In this document: one piece after another, positions 13,591-25,800 of the stretch | Layout: each line of letters starts with the position of its first letter | Position numbering within the stretch: position 1 is the first letter of the stretch | Assembly: GCA_013397435.1 (NCBI GenBank) | Contig: VZRG01000871.1 | Location: 244,090-308,089 of the forward strand | Direction of reading: 5' to 3' | Origin: Erythrocercus mccallii | Taxonomy: Eukaryota > Chordata > Aves > Passeriformes > Dicruridae | Length of the DNA stretch: 64,000 nt | Program-made: the position numbers and the translations under genes | The notes under the pieces: generated by a model | Seen by the model: only the letters and a program-made list of their open reading frames with translations | Told to the model about the DNA's origin: nothing | Databases searched by the model: none

Positions 13591-14211
13591 AGACCAGAAA
13601 GATATACTCTGTTACTTGACAGTGGAAACAAATGCGTATTTAGCTTAACTTCACTAATTAAAACTTCAAGAAAACAGGCACTGCAGCTTTTTCACAGCAT
13701 GAGGAAAGAAAATTGACTTACCCACAGCAGTAGACACCTCCTAAAAGCTTCTAATCAACTCCCTTCCCACACCAGTAACAATGTCAATTCCTAAGTCACA
13801 ATTCAGAAATTTGAAGAAAGGGTGTGGGGGTATCAAGGTACTTTGTCCACCCCAAGTCTAATTGACTCATTGCTACAGGATCACTTGAGTGAGCTGACAT
13901 AATTACTTGCTTGAGGGAAGGGCTTTTCCAGTGCAGCAAGAATTCATTCTGTAAACAAGCCCTTTTCTAGGACAGTATTCAGTACTATGCTCTGTACTCA
14001 GGAAAGCTACGAAGTTGAAATTCCAAGTAATACATAAAATTACAGGGTTGTACATACTGATGACTTTATTATCCCCTTAAGATTTTCAGTATAAAAATCT
14101 CCTCAGAGCTCTTCAGTGCTCCCCTACACTAGGCTGCAATGCCTAAAAGAAGATTTTCCAAAGCAAATTCAGACATCAGTGCACAACAACCATAAGGACT
14201 CCTATGAACAA
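13591..14211 (-). other. LRP6 intron 2, short unique stretch
   Basis: Unique-looking AT-rich intron between the LTR-like segment and the long CR1. I see nothing recognisable in it. Confidence 0.6.
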
Positions 14212-16840
14212 GGGGATGGGGAGACTCCAGACCCTCTCTGGACAATCTGTTCAGGGCTCAGTCACTGCCCAGGGAAGAAGTTCTGCCTCATGTCCAGGTG
14301 GAACCTCCTGGGCATCAGTTCCTGCCCGTTCCTCTGGTGCCATTGCTGGGCCCCCCGGAGCAGAGCCTGGGCCCTGCTCTGAGCCCTCCCTGCACACAGG
14401 GACACCCAGGGATGAGGGTCCCTCTCAGCTGGGGCTCCTCTCGAGGCTGGACAGCCCCAGCTCCCTCAGCCTTTCCCTGTCAGAGATGCTCCAGGCCCTG
14501 AAACATCTCTGCAGCCTCCGCTGGCCCCGCTCCAGGAGCTCCCTGTCCCTGCTGTGCTGATGATCCCAGAGGTGGACACAGCTCTCCAGATGTGCCTCAC
14601 AGGGCTGGGCAGAGGGGCAGGATCACTCCCTGACCTGCTGGCACTGCTCTTCCTGATGCACCCCAGGGTTCTACTGGCCCTCTTGTCCCCCAGGGCAGTG
14701 CTGGCTCAGGGACAGCTCATTGTCCACCAGGACCCCCAGGTCCTTCCCCACGGAGCTGCTCTCCAGCAGATCAGTCCCCAGCCTGCACGTCCTCAGGGTT
14801 GCTCCTGCCCAGGTGCAGGACCTGCATTTGCTCTTGTTGAATGTCAGATGGTTCCTCTCTGCCCATCTCTCCAAGCTGTGTCCCTCTGATGGGCTGCACA
14901 GCCCTCAGGGCTATTGGCTGCTCCTCCCAGCTTTGTACCATCAGTGAACTGCTGAGGAGGCATCAACCCCTCACACAATCCCTGATGAACAAGTTAAACA
15001 ACACTGAGCCCAGAACGGAGTCCTGGAGGACACCACTAGTGACAGGCCTCCAACTAGACCCTAGGCCACTGATCACAACCCTCTGGGGTCTGCCACTCAG
15101 CCAGTTTTCAGTCCATCTCACTGTCCACTCATCCAGCCCAAACTTCTTGAGTTTGCAAGTGAGGATGCCATGAGAGGCAGTGCCAAAAGTCTTGCTGAAA
15201 TCAAGGCAGACAATATACGCTGCCCCACAACTACCACCCAAGTAGCTGTTTTACCACAGAAGGCAATCAGGTTGGTTAAACATTACTTACTTTTAGTGAC
15301 CCCATGCTGACTGCTCCTGATCACCTTATCTTCCATGTCGACAGAGGTGGCCTCCAGAATGAGGCACTCCATTGCCTTTCCAGGAATTGAGGTGAGATTG
15401 ACTGGTCAATAGTTCCCAGGGCCCTTGTTCTTGCCCATTTTGAAGACTGGAGTGATATTTGCTTTCTTCCAGTCCTCAGGCACTTCTCCTGATCTCCATG
15501 ACCTTTCCAAGGGATCACCCGTGGCTTCACTATGGTGTCCCACCAGCTCTCTCAGCCCTCATGGATGCATCCTGTCAGGGCCCATGGACTTGTGCATTCA
15601 GGTTTAAGTGTTCTCTGACACAATCCTCCTTAATGAAGGGGAAGTCTTCTTCCTGATGTTCCTTTACCCTGGTCTCCTGGGTCAGGGATCCTACAGGGCT
15701 GGCCTTACTGGCAAGGACTGATGCAAAGGCAGCATTCAATAACTCTGCCTCTTCTGTGTCCTCTGTTACCAGGGTCCCCCTTCACCTACTAATGGGTTCA
15801 CATTATCCTTCATTTTCCTTTTGTTATTGGTGTATTTGAAAAAAGCCTTCTAGTCATCCTTGACATCCTTGGCCAGATTTAATTCTAGACAGGCCTTGAC
15901 CTTTCTAGTCTCGTTCCTACTTGTCCTGACCACCACTCTATATTCACTCCAAGTGGCCTAGCCTTGCTTCTATCTCCTGTGAACTTCTTGCCTTGAGCAA
16001 TCACAGGAGCTCTTTATTTATCCATGGAGGTTCTCATACCCTCAAGCCTGACTTCTTTCTTGCTCCTTGGGATGCATCATTCTTGGGCCTGAAGGAAGCG
16101 AGCTTTGAACACTAACCATCTCTCCTGGATCCCTCTTCACTGCAGGGCCTGCTCTCATTGGTTTCTTCCAAGAATACCCTGAAAGAGGCTTAAGCTAGGT
16201 CACCTCAGTCTTGCTTACTGTCCTGCTACCTCTTCATTTAACACTGAACTCTGCAATCTCATGGTCATTACAGACAAGGCTGCCCTCAGCCTTCACATGT
16301 CCAGCAAGGCCTTCCATATTGGTTAGTATGAGGTCAAGGAGCACACATTCCTTGTGGGATGCTCTCACCTACAGGAAGTTATCCTCAAGGCTTCCCAAGA
16401 ACCTCCTGGACTGTTTGTGCTTTGCTGTGTAGCTTCTGCAGTAGATGCCAGGGTAGTTAAAAGCCCCCAATAAGAACCAGGGACTGTGACTTTCAGACTG
16501 CTTCTAGTTGCCTCATCCACTTTCACTCCTCCTGACTGGGCAGCCTCTGGAACACAGCCACAACAGTGTCACCCTTACTAGACTGCCCTTTTGTCCCAAC
16601 CCACAAGCTCTCAACTCACTCATCCTCCTCACCAAGACACAGTTCAACACATTCCAAGTGCTGCCTCACCATTGCTTCCTCCTAATCTGTCTCTCCCAAA
16701 CAGTGTGTAGCCCTTCATGCAAACATTCCAGTCACAGGAGCTATCCCACCACATCCCTGTAACTGCAGTGAGACCAAAGCCTTGGGGCTGCACATACATC
16801 TCCAGCTCCACCAGTTTATCTAGGAAGCTCCGGTTTCTTG
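14212..16840 (-). mobile_element. CR1 LINE, long ORF2 remnant (minus strand)
   Basis: About 2.6 kb of a CR1 element in the same orientation as LRP6. Read on the minus strand it runs from the endonuclease domain (NDHEIAEF at about 16247-16270, a form of the SDHE motif), through reverse transcriptase (LDFSKTFGTASH near 15170-15205, then SSWRPVTSG...SVLGSVLFN), to the C-terminal part (ERWAERNHLTFNKSKC, DLGVLVD). It ends in the 3' UTR near 14212. The catalytic FADD box is mutated to FTDG (about 14930-14950), and frameshifts split the ORF, so it is dead. The 5' end is truncated inside the endonuclease. I do not see the terminal ATTCTATG repeat at the 3' end, so that end is either from another CR1 subfamily or lost. 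Confidence 0.92.
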
Positions 16841-19800
16841 AACAGAAATAAGAAAGTAAGATGATCCTTTTGTTCAGCCTTTTACATCACGTTAAGAAAT
16901 TGTCTAATAAACTCACATTTATGGTGTTTGCTTTATTGTAGGGGCATTTCACTTTTTCAATTAAATTGTTAAACTATAGTCATTTTTCAAAACAAGAACA
17001 TACATTTTTTCCTCCATCATTTTTGCAGTCCATAGAAGCAACTGCAGTCAGCAAACCTCACACTGAAACAAATAGGTTTTAATTCTCAATAATCAGAGTG
17101 TCCTTTAAGGGTGTCAGTCATCACAAGGTCCAATCTTAAAACTCAGTTTCAAAGAGTGAGCTCACCAGCTCAGCTCCTCAAACAAAAGGTGGAAAGAAGC
17201 AGCTTTTTGCAGAGGTTACAGTACTGCTCTGACTCAGCCCAAGAAGAAAGCCACCCTCCTCCAGAGACTGTAAAGGCAGCTGAGGTGGCTGTACAGAGTT
17301 GAAGTGGCCAGCTCAACTTAACTTGGGTACCTAAGTATGGAAAAAGAATATCTCCCCAGAAAAATTGCTTTTTTGGCTGTCAAACAGAAAGAAATAGGAT
17401 TTGTACCTTTTTTGAGGTTCCAGATAACAGTGAAAGAAATAAGACTTGCTCAGTTTGGCACGAATTGAACTTTCATTTATATCCTAATGAGAGGTTACTA
17501 TGCGAGGTTTTTTGTTCTTTTCAAAGACAGTCATCAATCCAAACTGATGTCACTGAGGCATCACATCTGGACTAAGTGAAGTCACCAACTTCAGTATTTA
17601 AGGAGGGTCATCATCTCCTCTGTAGGTAGCTGCTTGTAGAGAGATAGGAAACTTCTGTCAAAGCAGAGACTAGGGTTTTTTTTTTCAACACAAAACCCAA
17701 GCAAATTTTTCCTAGATCATTTAAATAAAGTTCACACAGAGACTGTTTAAAGAAAAGGTAGTACCAGAGATCTCTGTATTGCTTTTTCTGTTGTGCATCC
17801 CCTGCAATGAACTGGATGTTGACTCATGTTGACTAATGGGCAAAACCTCTGAAAACAAACAGAAAAAGCCCATAGCAACTTTCGCTGTGAACAATGGAAT
17901 GAAGATAACTTGATTTTCTAGAAAGAGGCACATCAAGCTAGACTCTTTGAAGTTTAATGAAAACAAAGGCACTGAATGAAGCATGTCCAGCAGGTGCAGC
18001 ACTTGGAGCAGGGTTAGTCTCATGTGGGTGCCTTGTTACAAACATGCAGTATGCCACTGGGCTGGGAGGTCACAGGGAGATGAAACTCCAGGGGCCCAGC
18101 TTGGCCAAAATTTAGCAACAAATTGCAAAGGTCAAATTGGGAGTGACACAGATACCTGCAGTATTCACACATGCATCACATATTAGATACTGATGGTGCT
18201 TTTATCCCCGTTTTTAGGCTACTATCAGCTCCTAGATAGAGCAGGTTTTTGTACACATGCGCTGAGTGTTAGTTTAGCATAACCCAATCTCATACCAGGA
18301 ACGTGAAAAGCTGTGAACACTGCTTTTCTCAGCTGCACAAACCTCAGATGGATAAATCTGTAACCTCAGAGGAGCTAATTAAGAGTACCACAAAGTTGTG
18401 CAGCAACCCTTTCCTTTGCACTCTTTGCATGTGACTCAAGGTCAGGAGTGAAAATTGTCATCCATCACCAGCTAACAACTTTTGGCTTTTAATCACAGTG
18501 GCAGAGGTAGCAAGGGGCTCTAGATATCCATGAATGAAATATGTGGAAAGCTAGACAGCCAGCACAGTTCTTGATGAAACTTCTTGGACAGAGCAACATC
18601 AGCTCTTGTAGTACCTCTCATGGGAATGGATTGCTGTTCTTTGGTTCATGGGAAGCACTAATCTGTGCCCAGACTGTTTTTGAGCTGTGCATATTTAAGA
18701 CAAAATGATCAGAGAAAACAGGTATTAGTTTGCAGAATAACCTGTCACTAACTATGCCACCCCACCACAGTAGTATCCAACCCCCACACCACTAAGTGGC
18801 TCACACATCTGGTTAACAGCTGTTCTGACAGCACAGGAGTGGTACATAAGGCCCATGAGCTATTTATTTTGGCAGTACAGTGATGCTACTTCTTTTCTGT
18901 TCTCCCAATCCCACCTGTAGAAGCAAGAACGCATCCTACGCTAGAAGCTGACGGAGCAAGAACATCTACCAAATGATAAAAAGGGTCTGTTAATAACTGT
19001 ATATTTCTTCTTTTGCATCTGCTCATGTATTTAAAGACAATAGAACTTTCGCAAAGTAGCTGCTTATTGCTGAGACAAAAGATGAACAAATCACAGGGTG
19101 AATTAGAAGGCTGCTGTTGCAGTTTAATGACATTGCTTTTGACAAGTAATAAAGACAGATGTTTCTGCATTTCAGAGTGTGGACTTCGATAAGTCAGCAA
19201 GAAAATCAGACCTTTAAATAGGGATGTCATATAACATGAAAAGTGTCTTAAAGTCTGTAATAATCTTAGAGAAAAACCACCAGTGAGCAAAAATTAGAAA
19301 ACTGATATGACAGCTCAGTACCTATTAAAAAATGATTGCCTATGAGAACAGCAAACAGATAAATAGCATTCCTGTATGTCAACCAGATTATACAATGGAA
19401 GTATACAGGTCAATAAGCACAGGAAGCTAAAACTTCTGACAAGGGGAAGAGGCTCCATCTCTCTTCAGCTGCTCTGTTTCTGTCTCATGAAAAAAAGACC
19501 TCAAACCTATATTTTTATCACCCTCTTGCCTTCAAGGGCCTACAAGATAGGTATTAAAATTCTGGTGAGCCTGACAAGCCTTGATCCTACCTTCCATCTA
19601 GGCAATACACAGACTAGGACAAACCACAGAGATAGAACAAGGAAGAGCTGACAAAGGAATGAGGACTGGGGATGTGGAGAGGGCAGTAGGGTTTTTAAAA
19701 GTAGGCTGTCATCTAAGCCCTTGCTTAGTTATCACTGCAGTGGAACAGCATGTGACAATAACATTTTAAATAGAAGGATTTCTGTGGACAGAAACCTAAG

Positions 19801-22800
19801 AACAGCAAGATCACAATGCTGCCACAGCTGAAAATCTTCAGCCACCTTACCAGCTACCTACTGTGGAATGACTTCAACAGAACAGGAAATTCAAGGCTCC
19901 AACCATGTGACCCAGGATGTCAGCCTTATGGAAAGCTGTCAAAACAAATGTTTCTACCAAAAATGTCAATTTTGATGAATCAGCATTTCAACTAAAATAA
20001 ATGGTCAGATAATTCTACACCAACTTCAATTAGCTGAAAATCCTTTAATGAAAGTGTTAGCTCTTCACCTTTTAATGCAGTTTATATGATTTATCTCTTC
20101 AAAATAAGAAGACAGGTCAGCACCTCTGTTTCTTATATACAGTTCAGCAGCACATTAGCACCATGTTTTTTACACTCAGAAGGAAACAGCAATGGCAAAG
20201 AATGCATTTATCACAAGCATTCCTAGAGCCCATCTCATAATCTCCCAAAGTGCTCCCAAAAGTGTTTACACTAATTCTAGGTTTTGAAACATTTTACTTT
20301 TGCCTTTCTAATTCATCTAAACTGTTTGACAAGCAATGCTGTTAGAATGAATATATAACAGCACAGCTGCTGCTCCACACATTTTAAAACAATTACAAAG
20401 GGCTGGCACAGCTTTGGCCCAGGCCTATCCCATTCAGGCAGAGAGAATCTCAGTACCACTTCCAGCAGGAATCTGCAGAAGTGGGAGACAGGGAAAAAGA
20501 AAAGCGGAGAACGTGTTCTGCTCACGAACCAGCTAAATATCATCAAACGTCTTGAAAAAGAAAGTTAAGGAAGTTAAGAAATAGTGATTTGCTCAGGATT
20601 TGTCATCAAAACAAACACCAAAACCACAACAACCACACAAAGAAGAACCAGAAACAAAATCCTCTTTTATCCACCCCTTGAAAAATGTTGTACTAGAGAG
20701 TGTCTGCTCAGTGATATACAAATCACTCACTCCACTCAACTATAGTGATAAGGCAGATTGCACCATTACTAAAACTCTTGTCTTTTCAGATATATTACGC
20801 CACTAAGTATGTGATGCTTTTGTAAAGTTACATGCTTGTAACTATCGCTATTTCATGGCATATAGTCTTCAACTTAATCTGTACCTAAAAATTCCTTATC
20901 TAAAGAATTAAGTTCTGAAGCTTGAATGATGCAATGCTACCATATACAGTTATAAATTTCTACATACTGACTTACTTGTGTAAACCAGCTGTTGGCACTT
21001 TCAGAATGATTATGCTGTCTGAATGCTTGATACTTTATATCAGGCCCACTCTGCTGCTAATCACAGGAGCTGAGCATTCATTATACCAAAAGTTAGATGC
21101 AGAAACCTTCCTTTGAGACATCATCTATTTATCTATGCAAGTGGTTTGACAGTTTTTAACTTTAAATTAAATAGCATCTCACCCTCAACTAAAATATTCA
21201 GTTGCTAGGTTTCCTGACTTCATTTCCCAGGTTACATTTAGACCTTTACAGCACCAAAACCTCACAGCCTGTGCCCTTTTGGGTGACAAACCATCAATTA
21301 AATGCTCGCTTAAGCAATTTCTATTTAAGGCTTTGTGCCGTGTTGTGATTTTTAAGCTATTGTTGATATAAAACCACTACCTACCCACTCAGAACCAAGT
21401 GCATGTGACAACAGATGCCTTCAAGTTGACCCTGGTTCCAGTCCAGCAGCCACCATTTCCATGTGTTGGTGTACACATTACTCACACAAACATTCCACAA
21501 ATCACACAGTTAAGTGTTTCTATGCCAAAAAACCCCTACACATAAAAATAAAAGTGCCTAAGTTTCTGTGAGCAGCACTCCCAATACAGTATGTTTATCC
21601 CACTCACATTCACCTTGGCAACGGTCACAGATTTTATTACTGAAAAAACACAGTGTTAGCCAATTCAATCAAATGGTACTTTTCCTATGGCAGCAACAAA
21701 AGTTTGTCTGTGGGATCATTCAGCTTACTTTTACTGACATGTTTTGCCCATTCTTGTGCTTCCAAAGAGATAAATAAAATAACTGCTTCCCTAAATAAAT
21801 TAATCCAATGCACTCTGGAACATGTCAAGAATGTCACAGACAAAACACTACAATGCAGAGTAAAGGCTGAAAGAGCAGAGGGAACTTAAAAAGAGGGAAC
21901 TCTTAAAAAGTGACTGGCCCAAAAAAAAAAGTTTTGCCTCCTCTTATGACATATGAAAGTAACACTACTTCTCACTAGAGGAATATTAATAAAACACTTT
22001 GGTTGCATAGAAGTGGTAGAAAGGAGAAAAAACAGAGCTTGGTGTTCATGTGTATTTGTGAAAAACACTGTATCAGATCACATTGTCTTTGCTACTAGTT
22101 ATTTTTATTTAAGGTAAAACCGCCTATCTTCCCACTTGTTAACATGGTGATAGACATAAACTTAAATTCAGTCAAACTTGTGAAAAACAGACCAGGAGTA
22201 AAATAAAACTGAATTCTGAAAGAATTGAAAAAATTGAATTCTAGCCCAATTGAACTCCTCCACTACTAGACTGCAGTCATATCCTCAATGAAGGGCATCT
22301 CTGCCCCAAACCAGAACACTGTCCATGCCCACTACTGTCTCCAAAATCACCAGCTGACTACAGAGAATTTCAGTGTCTGAAAACAACTTAAAGCACCTTG
22401 AATCCTAAAGAGGGTAACAAATCTATCCACAAAAAAAGTCAAGGAAAAATAAGACACTCTGAAATAAAACTGGGCATGACCATTCCTGTCAACAGTTCCT
22501 ATTGCTGTAACACTGAATAAGGTGGTGTAATCAAATTAACTATATAACAGAGCATGTGAATTGCGTAACTCAGTCTACAAATGTCTAGGTGGAGACTGCA
22601 TCAGGCCCTAAATTACAACTTTCTTAACTTACGTGATTTCTCATCAGGCATGGAAACACTACATTGAAATGGTGTTGTCTTCAGTTATGTAAAACAGGGT
22701 AATTCTAGGTGGAATAAAACTATTTAAGGTCAAAAGGTTTATGCACATGGTTTGCCTAGGAATTTTTGTTGACTCTCTGGATATATCAATCAATAAATCA

Positions 22801-25800
22801 ATATCAATCTTATCCCATGATGATTTTGTAGCATTAAACTCTGTTTTATTTTTTTATATCCTCAAAATGTCACAGTTAGCAACACAAAGAAAACACCAAA
22901 CTATCCCTATGAAGATTAGTACACAGCTCTCAACAGTATTGAGAAAATAGATGCCAGTGACTTAGTAATTCCAGAGGGACAGGCTGAAATGAAGAAACAA
23001 GTCATGTAATATCTTCAAAGTCAGACATAAAAAGGCTAATTGTTCCCATAGATTTTTCTTATTGTTTCTAAAAAAACGACCCAGAACTTTTCCATCATAA
23101 AACCATTAGTCAAGCATTCACTCAACATATGTTTGACAAGCTTTGTCTTATATTCATGTGAACTTCTTGACCATGCTCACGCCAAAGGAAACCTACCTAG
23201 AAGCAACAGAACATCATGAAAATGGCAAGTTTCATGGTTCACAAGAACCATACATTTGCCAGGAAGATACGTGTGCAAAAGAAAAAGGTAGCCATTCCTG
23301 TCGCTAAAATGAATTTTAAAAAATTTCAAGCATAAAATTAACTAAATACTTGTTTCTCACTGCACAGCTTGGGCATTTTTCAAATTCTCAGCTAAACTCT
23401 ACTTCATTAACCAATTTTGGCATTTACATAGGGGAGAGCAGTCACCACTTACACTGTTTGAAATGAAATTTTGGTCTGCCTTTACTCAACAGAAAAAAAA
23501 TACATAGATTAAGCTTAATTATATCCTTTACCATCTCAAGGGGAAAACTCTTGAAGTTCATATTTAGCAGTTCCTGAAAAGAAGTTGTATCTACTATCTA
23601 GGGTCCTGCACTAAGAAAACAATCATTTAAGTCTGGGCACTGGAATGCTCCTTGTGCAAAACCAGAGTTCTCTACCTAAACAGCACGGTCAACACTGCTA
23701 CGGCAAAACACCAATTAATACTGTGATTTTATCTGTCCAAGCTGCATGGTCTACCACAACAAGCCAGCCTGAAAAACCAGCCAGTTCACAGGACAGATTC
23801 TAAGAAGCTTCCTAAATATACTTTGGAAAGCAGAACTTGAGAAAGAACAGCATATAAAAGCCACAGCCCAAAGGATATACTTAATGCTTACATTACACAC
23901 ATTCCCTACCAAAGTTGATGGTAAGGCATATTTTGAAAGTCAGAGAAGTGGATGGTGTATGTGGTGGGGGCAATGGAGGGGAGAGAAGGAAAGAAGAATG
24001 GCACAATTAGATTATCTTGATAAATATGTTTTTTAGAAAAGTCCCATCTCCCTCCACCTCAAAATCCCACATATTTGCATCTAACTAGTTTTTGTTTGGG
24101 TGTTTTTTTTTAATGCAGAAACTTTACTGAGTAACCCTATTTTTAAAACACTACAGACTTCCATTAGCACTTTTTTTAAAAATATATTTACTTCATAAAT
24201 TTAGTTTATAGATAACTGGCTCTGCAGATTCTTTCACTGGTACAAAACATTTCTTCCTAGTTAAGCAGGTAGCTGTAAATTCAGGAATGACAATCCCCAA
24301 TCCAATTTAGTCCTGGAAATCAGCAAGAGAAGAATCATGCCAAGTCATTAATGAGTTTAAGATTAGACAGGCAGGCAATATTCAAGGCAAGGTTTAAGCA
24401 TCAAGAGACTCCCATAGATGACTTTCCACTTGATTTCAGGAATGTTTTCATCAAACCTGTTTAATTGTTCAGGGTCACTGTCTTTTGTTTTCTTACCTTA
24501 AATATAGGACTTTGGCTGGTCTATAAAGAGCTGCCAAGCAGCATTTTCCAATATGACAAATTTTCCTTCTCATCTTCATAAACTTACTTTTAGAGTATCT
24601 TAAGGAGTTTCTCTCTCCTCCATCTTTTCCAAACATCCTGATAGCTGTTCCAATCCCTTAGCTCCAGGACCACAAAGTGTAAGGTAAAACAAGCAGCAAG
24701 AAGCATGCTTGTGAAAGCCTCCAGATAAAAATCCAAAAACTTTGTAGACTCTGAAATATCTACACCCAAACTAAGTTGTTCTGCAAATACATTCCATTTT
24801 TAATGGGTTGGCTTCTGTAACACATTTCGGGCACTTCTTATTCATAGATCATTTGGTGTATATACTGCTAACATTGTACTGGTGAACTCTACAGATAAAG
24901 TATCCAGCAGTTGTTTGCAGAGGGCCAGGCTTTGCAAGCAGGAGAGTGACAAAAAACTTTGGAGCCAGAGCTCAAAAATCTAAAACCTCCCACCCTGTTG
25001 CACAGCTGGCCCTTTGGCATCTGTGGATCATACTGGAGAAAATGGGAAGACTATCTCCTTATGGAGATAAAGTCTAACAAAACACAAAAATTACTGAGCC
25101 TTTCTTCCAGCCATTGCTTGGCTTTATTTCAGGTGTGTCGTGCTGGACATTTAAAACTGCTGATGCATAGAAATCCTCCATATTCTGGATTTTCCTTTTT
25201 TAACTTTCATAAGCTAATTATCTCTGTGTGACCAGTTGATAGCAGCCATTTTACTCTGAAGGGGAAGACAGAGAAGACAGGACTTGCAACAACAGGGCCA
25301 CAGTTTAATGAGAATCTGCCCCAGACAGGGAAGCTCGTGACTGGAAGCAAGGAGAACCTGTTTATATTTCATGGCTATCAATAAGGCTGCCTTTTGTCTA
25401 CTTAAACAGTGGGCAAAATGCTCTGGTTATACAAGCTGATGAAACATCATCATTTTTAATTACATTAAAACAAATACATTTATATTAAGGACTCAGTTTT
25501 TCAAGTCTCATTTGCCTCAGTTTAAGAACTCAGTTTTCCAAGTTTCATCTCCTTAAATAGAAGAACTTTTTTTTATTCAAGGAGACAATTCTTCTCAAGT
25601 TAAGTAACAAATTTCTGTCAAACCTCAAGAACACATTGTACTTGTATGCTTTCATAGTATCCATCATTTAAATCCAAATTTGGTTTGCAGTTATAAAACG
25701 TTGATTAGGACTATATAATTTATTTAATGCTAAAGCTTTTAGTGGTTATGAGCAGCAATCAGACCTTTACTCAAACAAATCTCTGGTTACAGTATTGACT

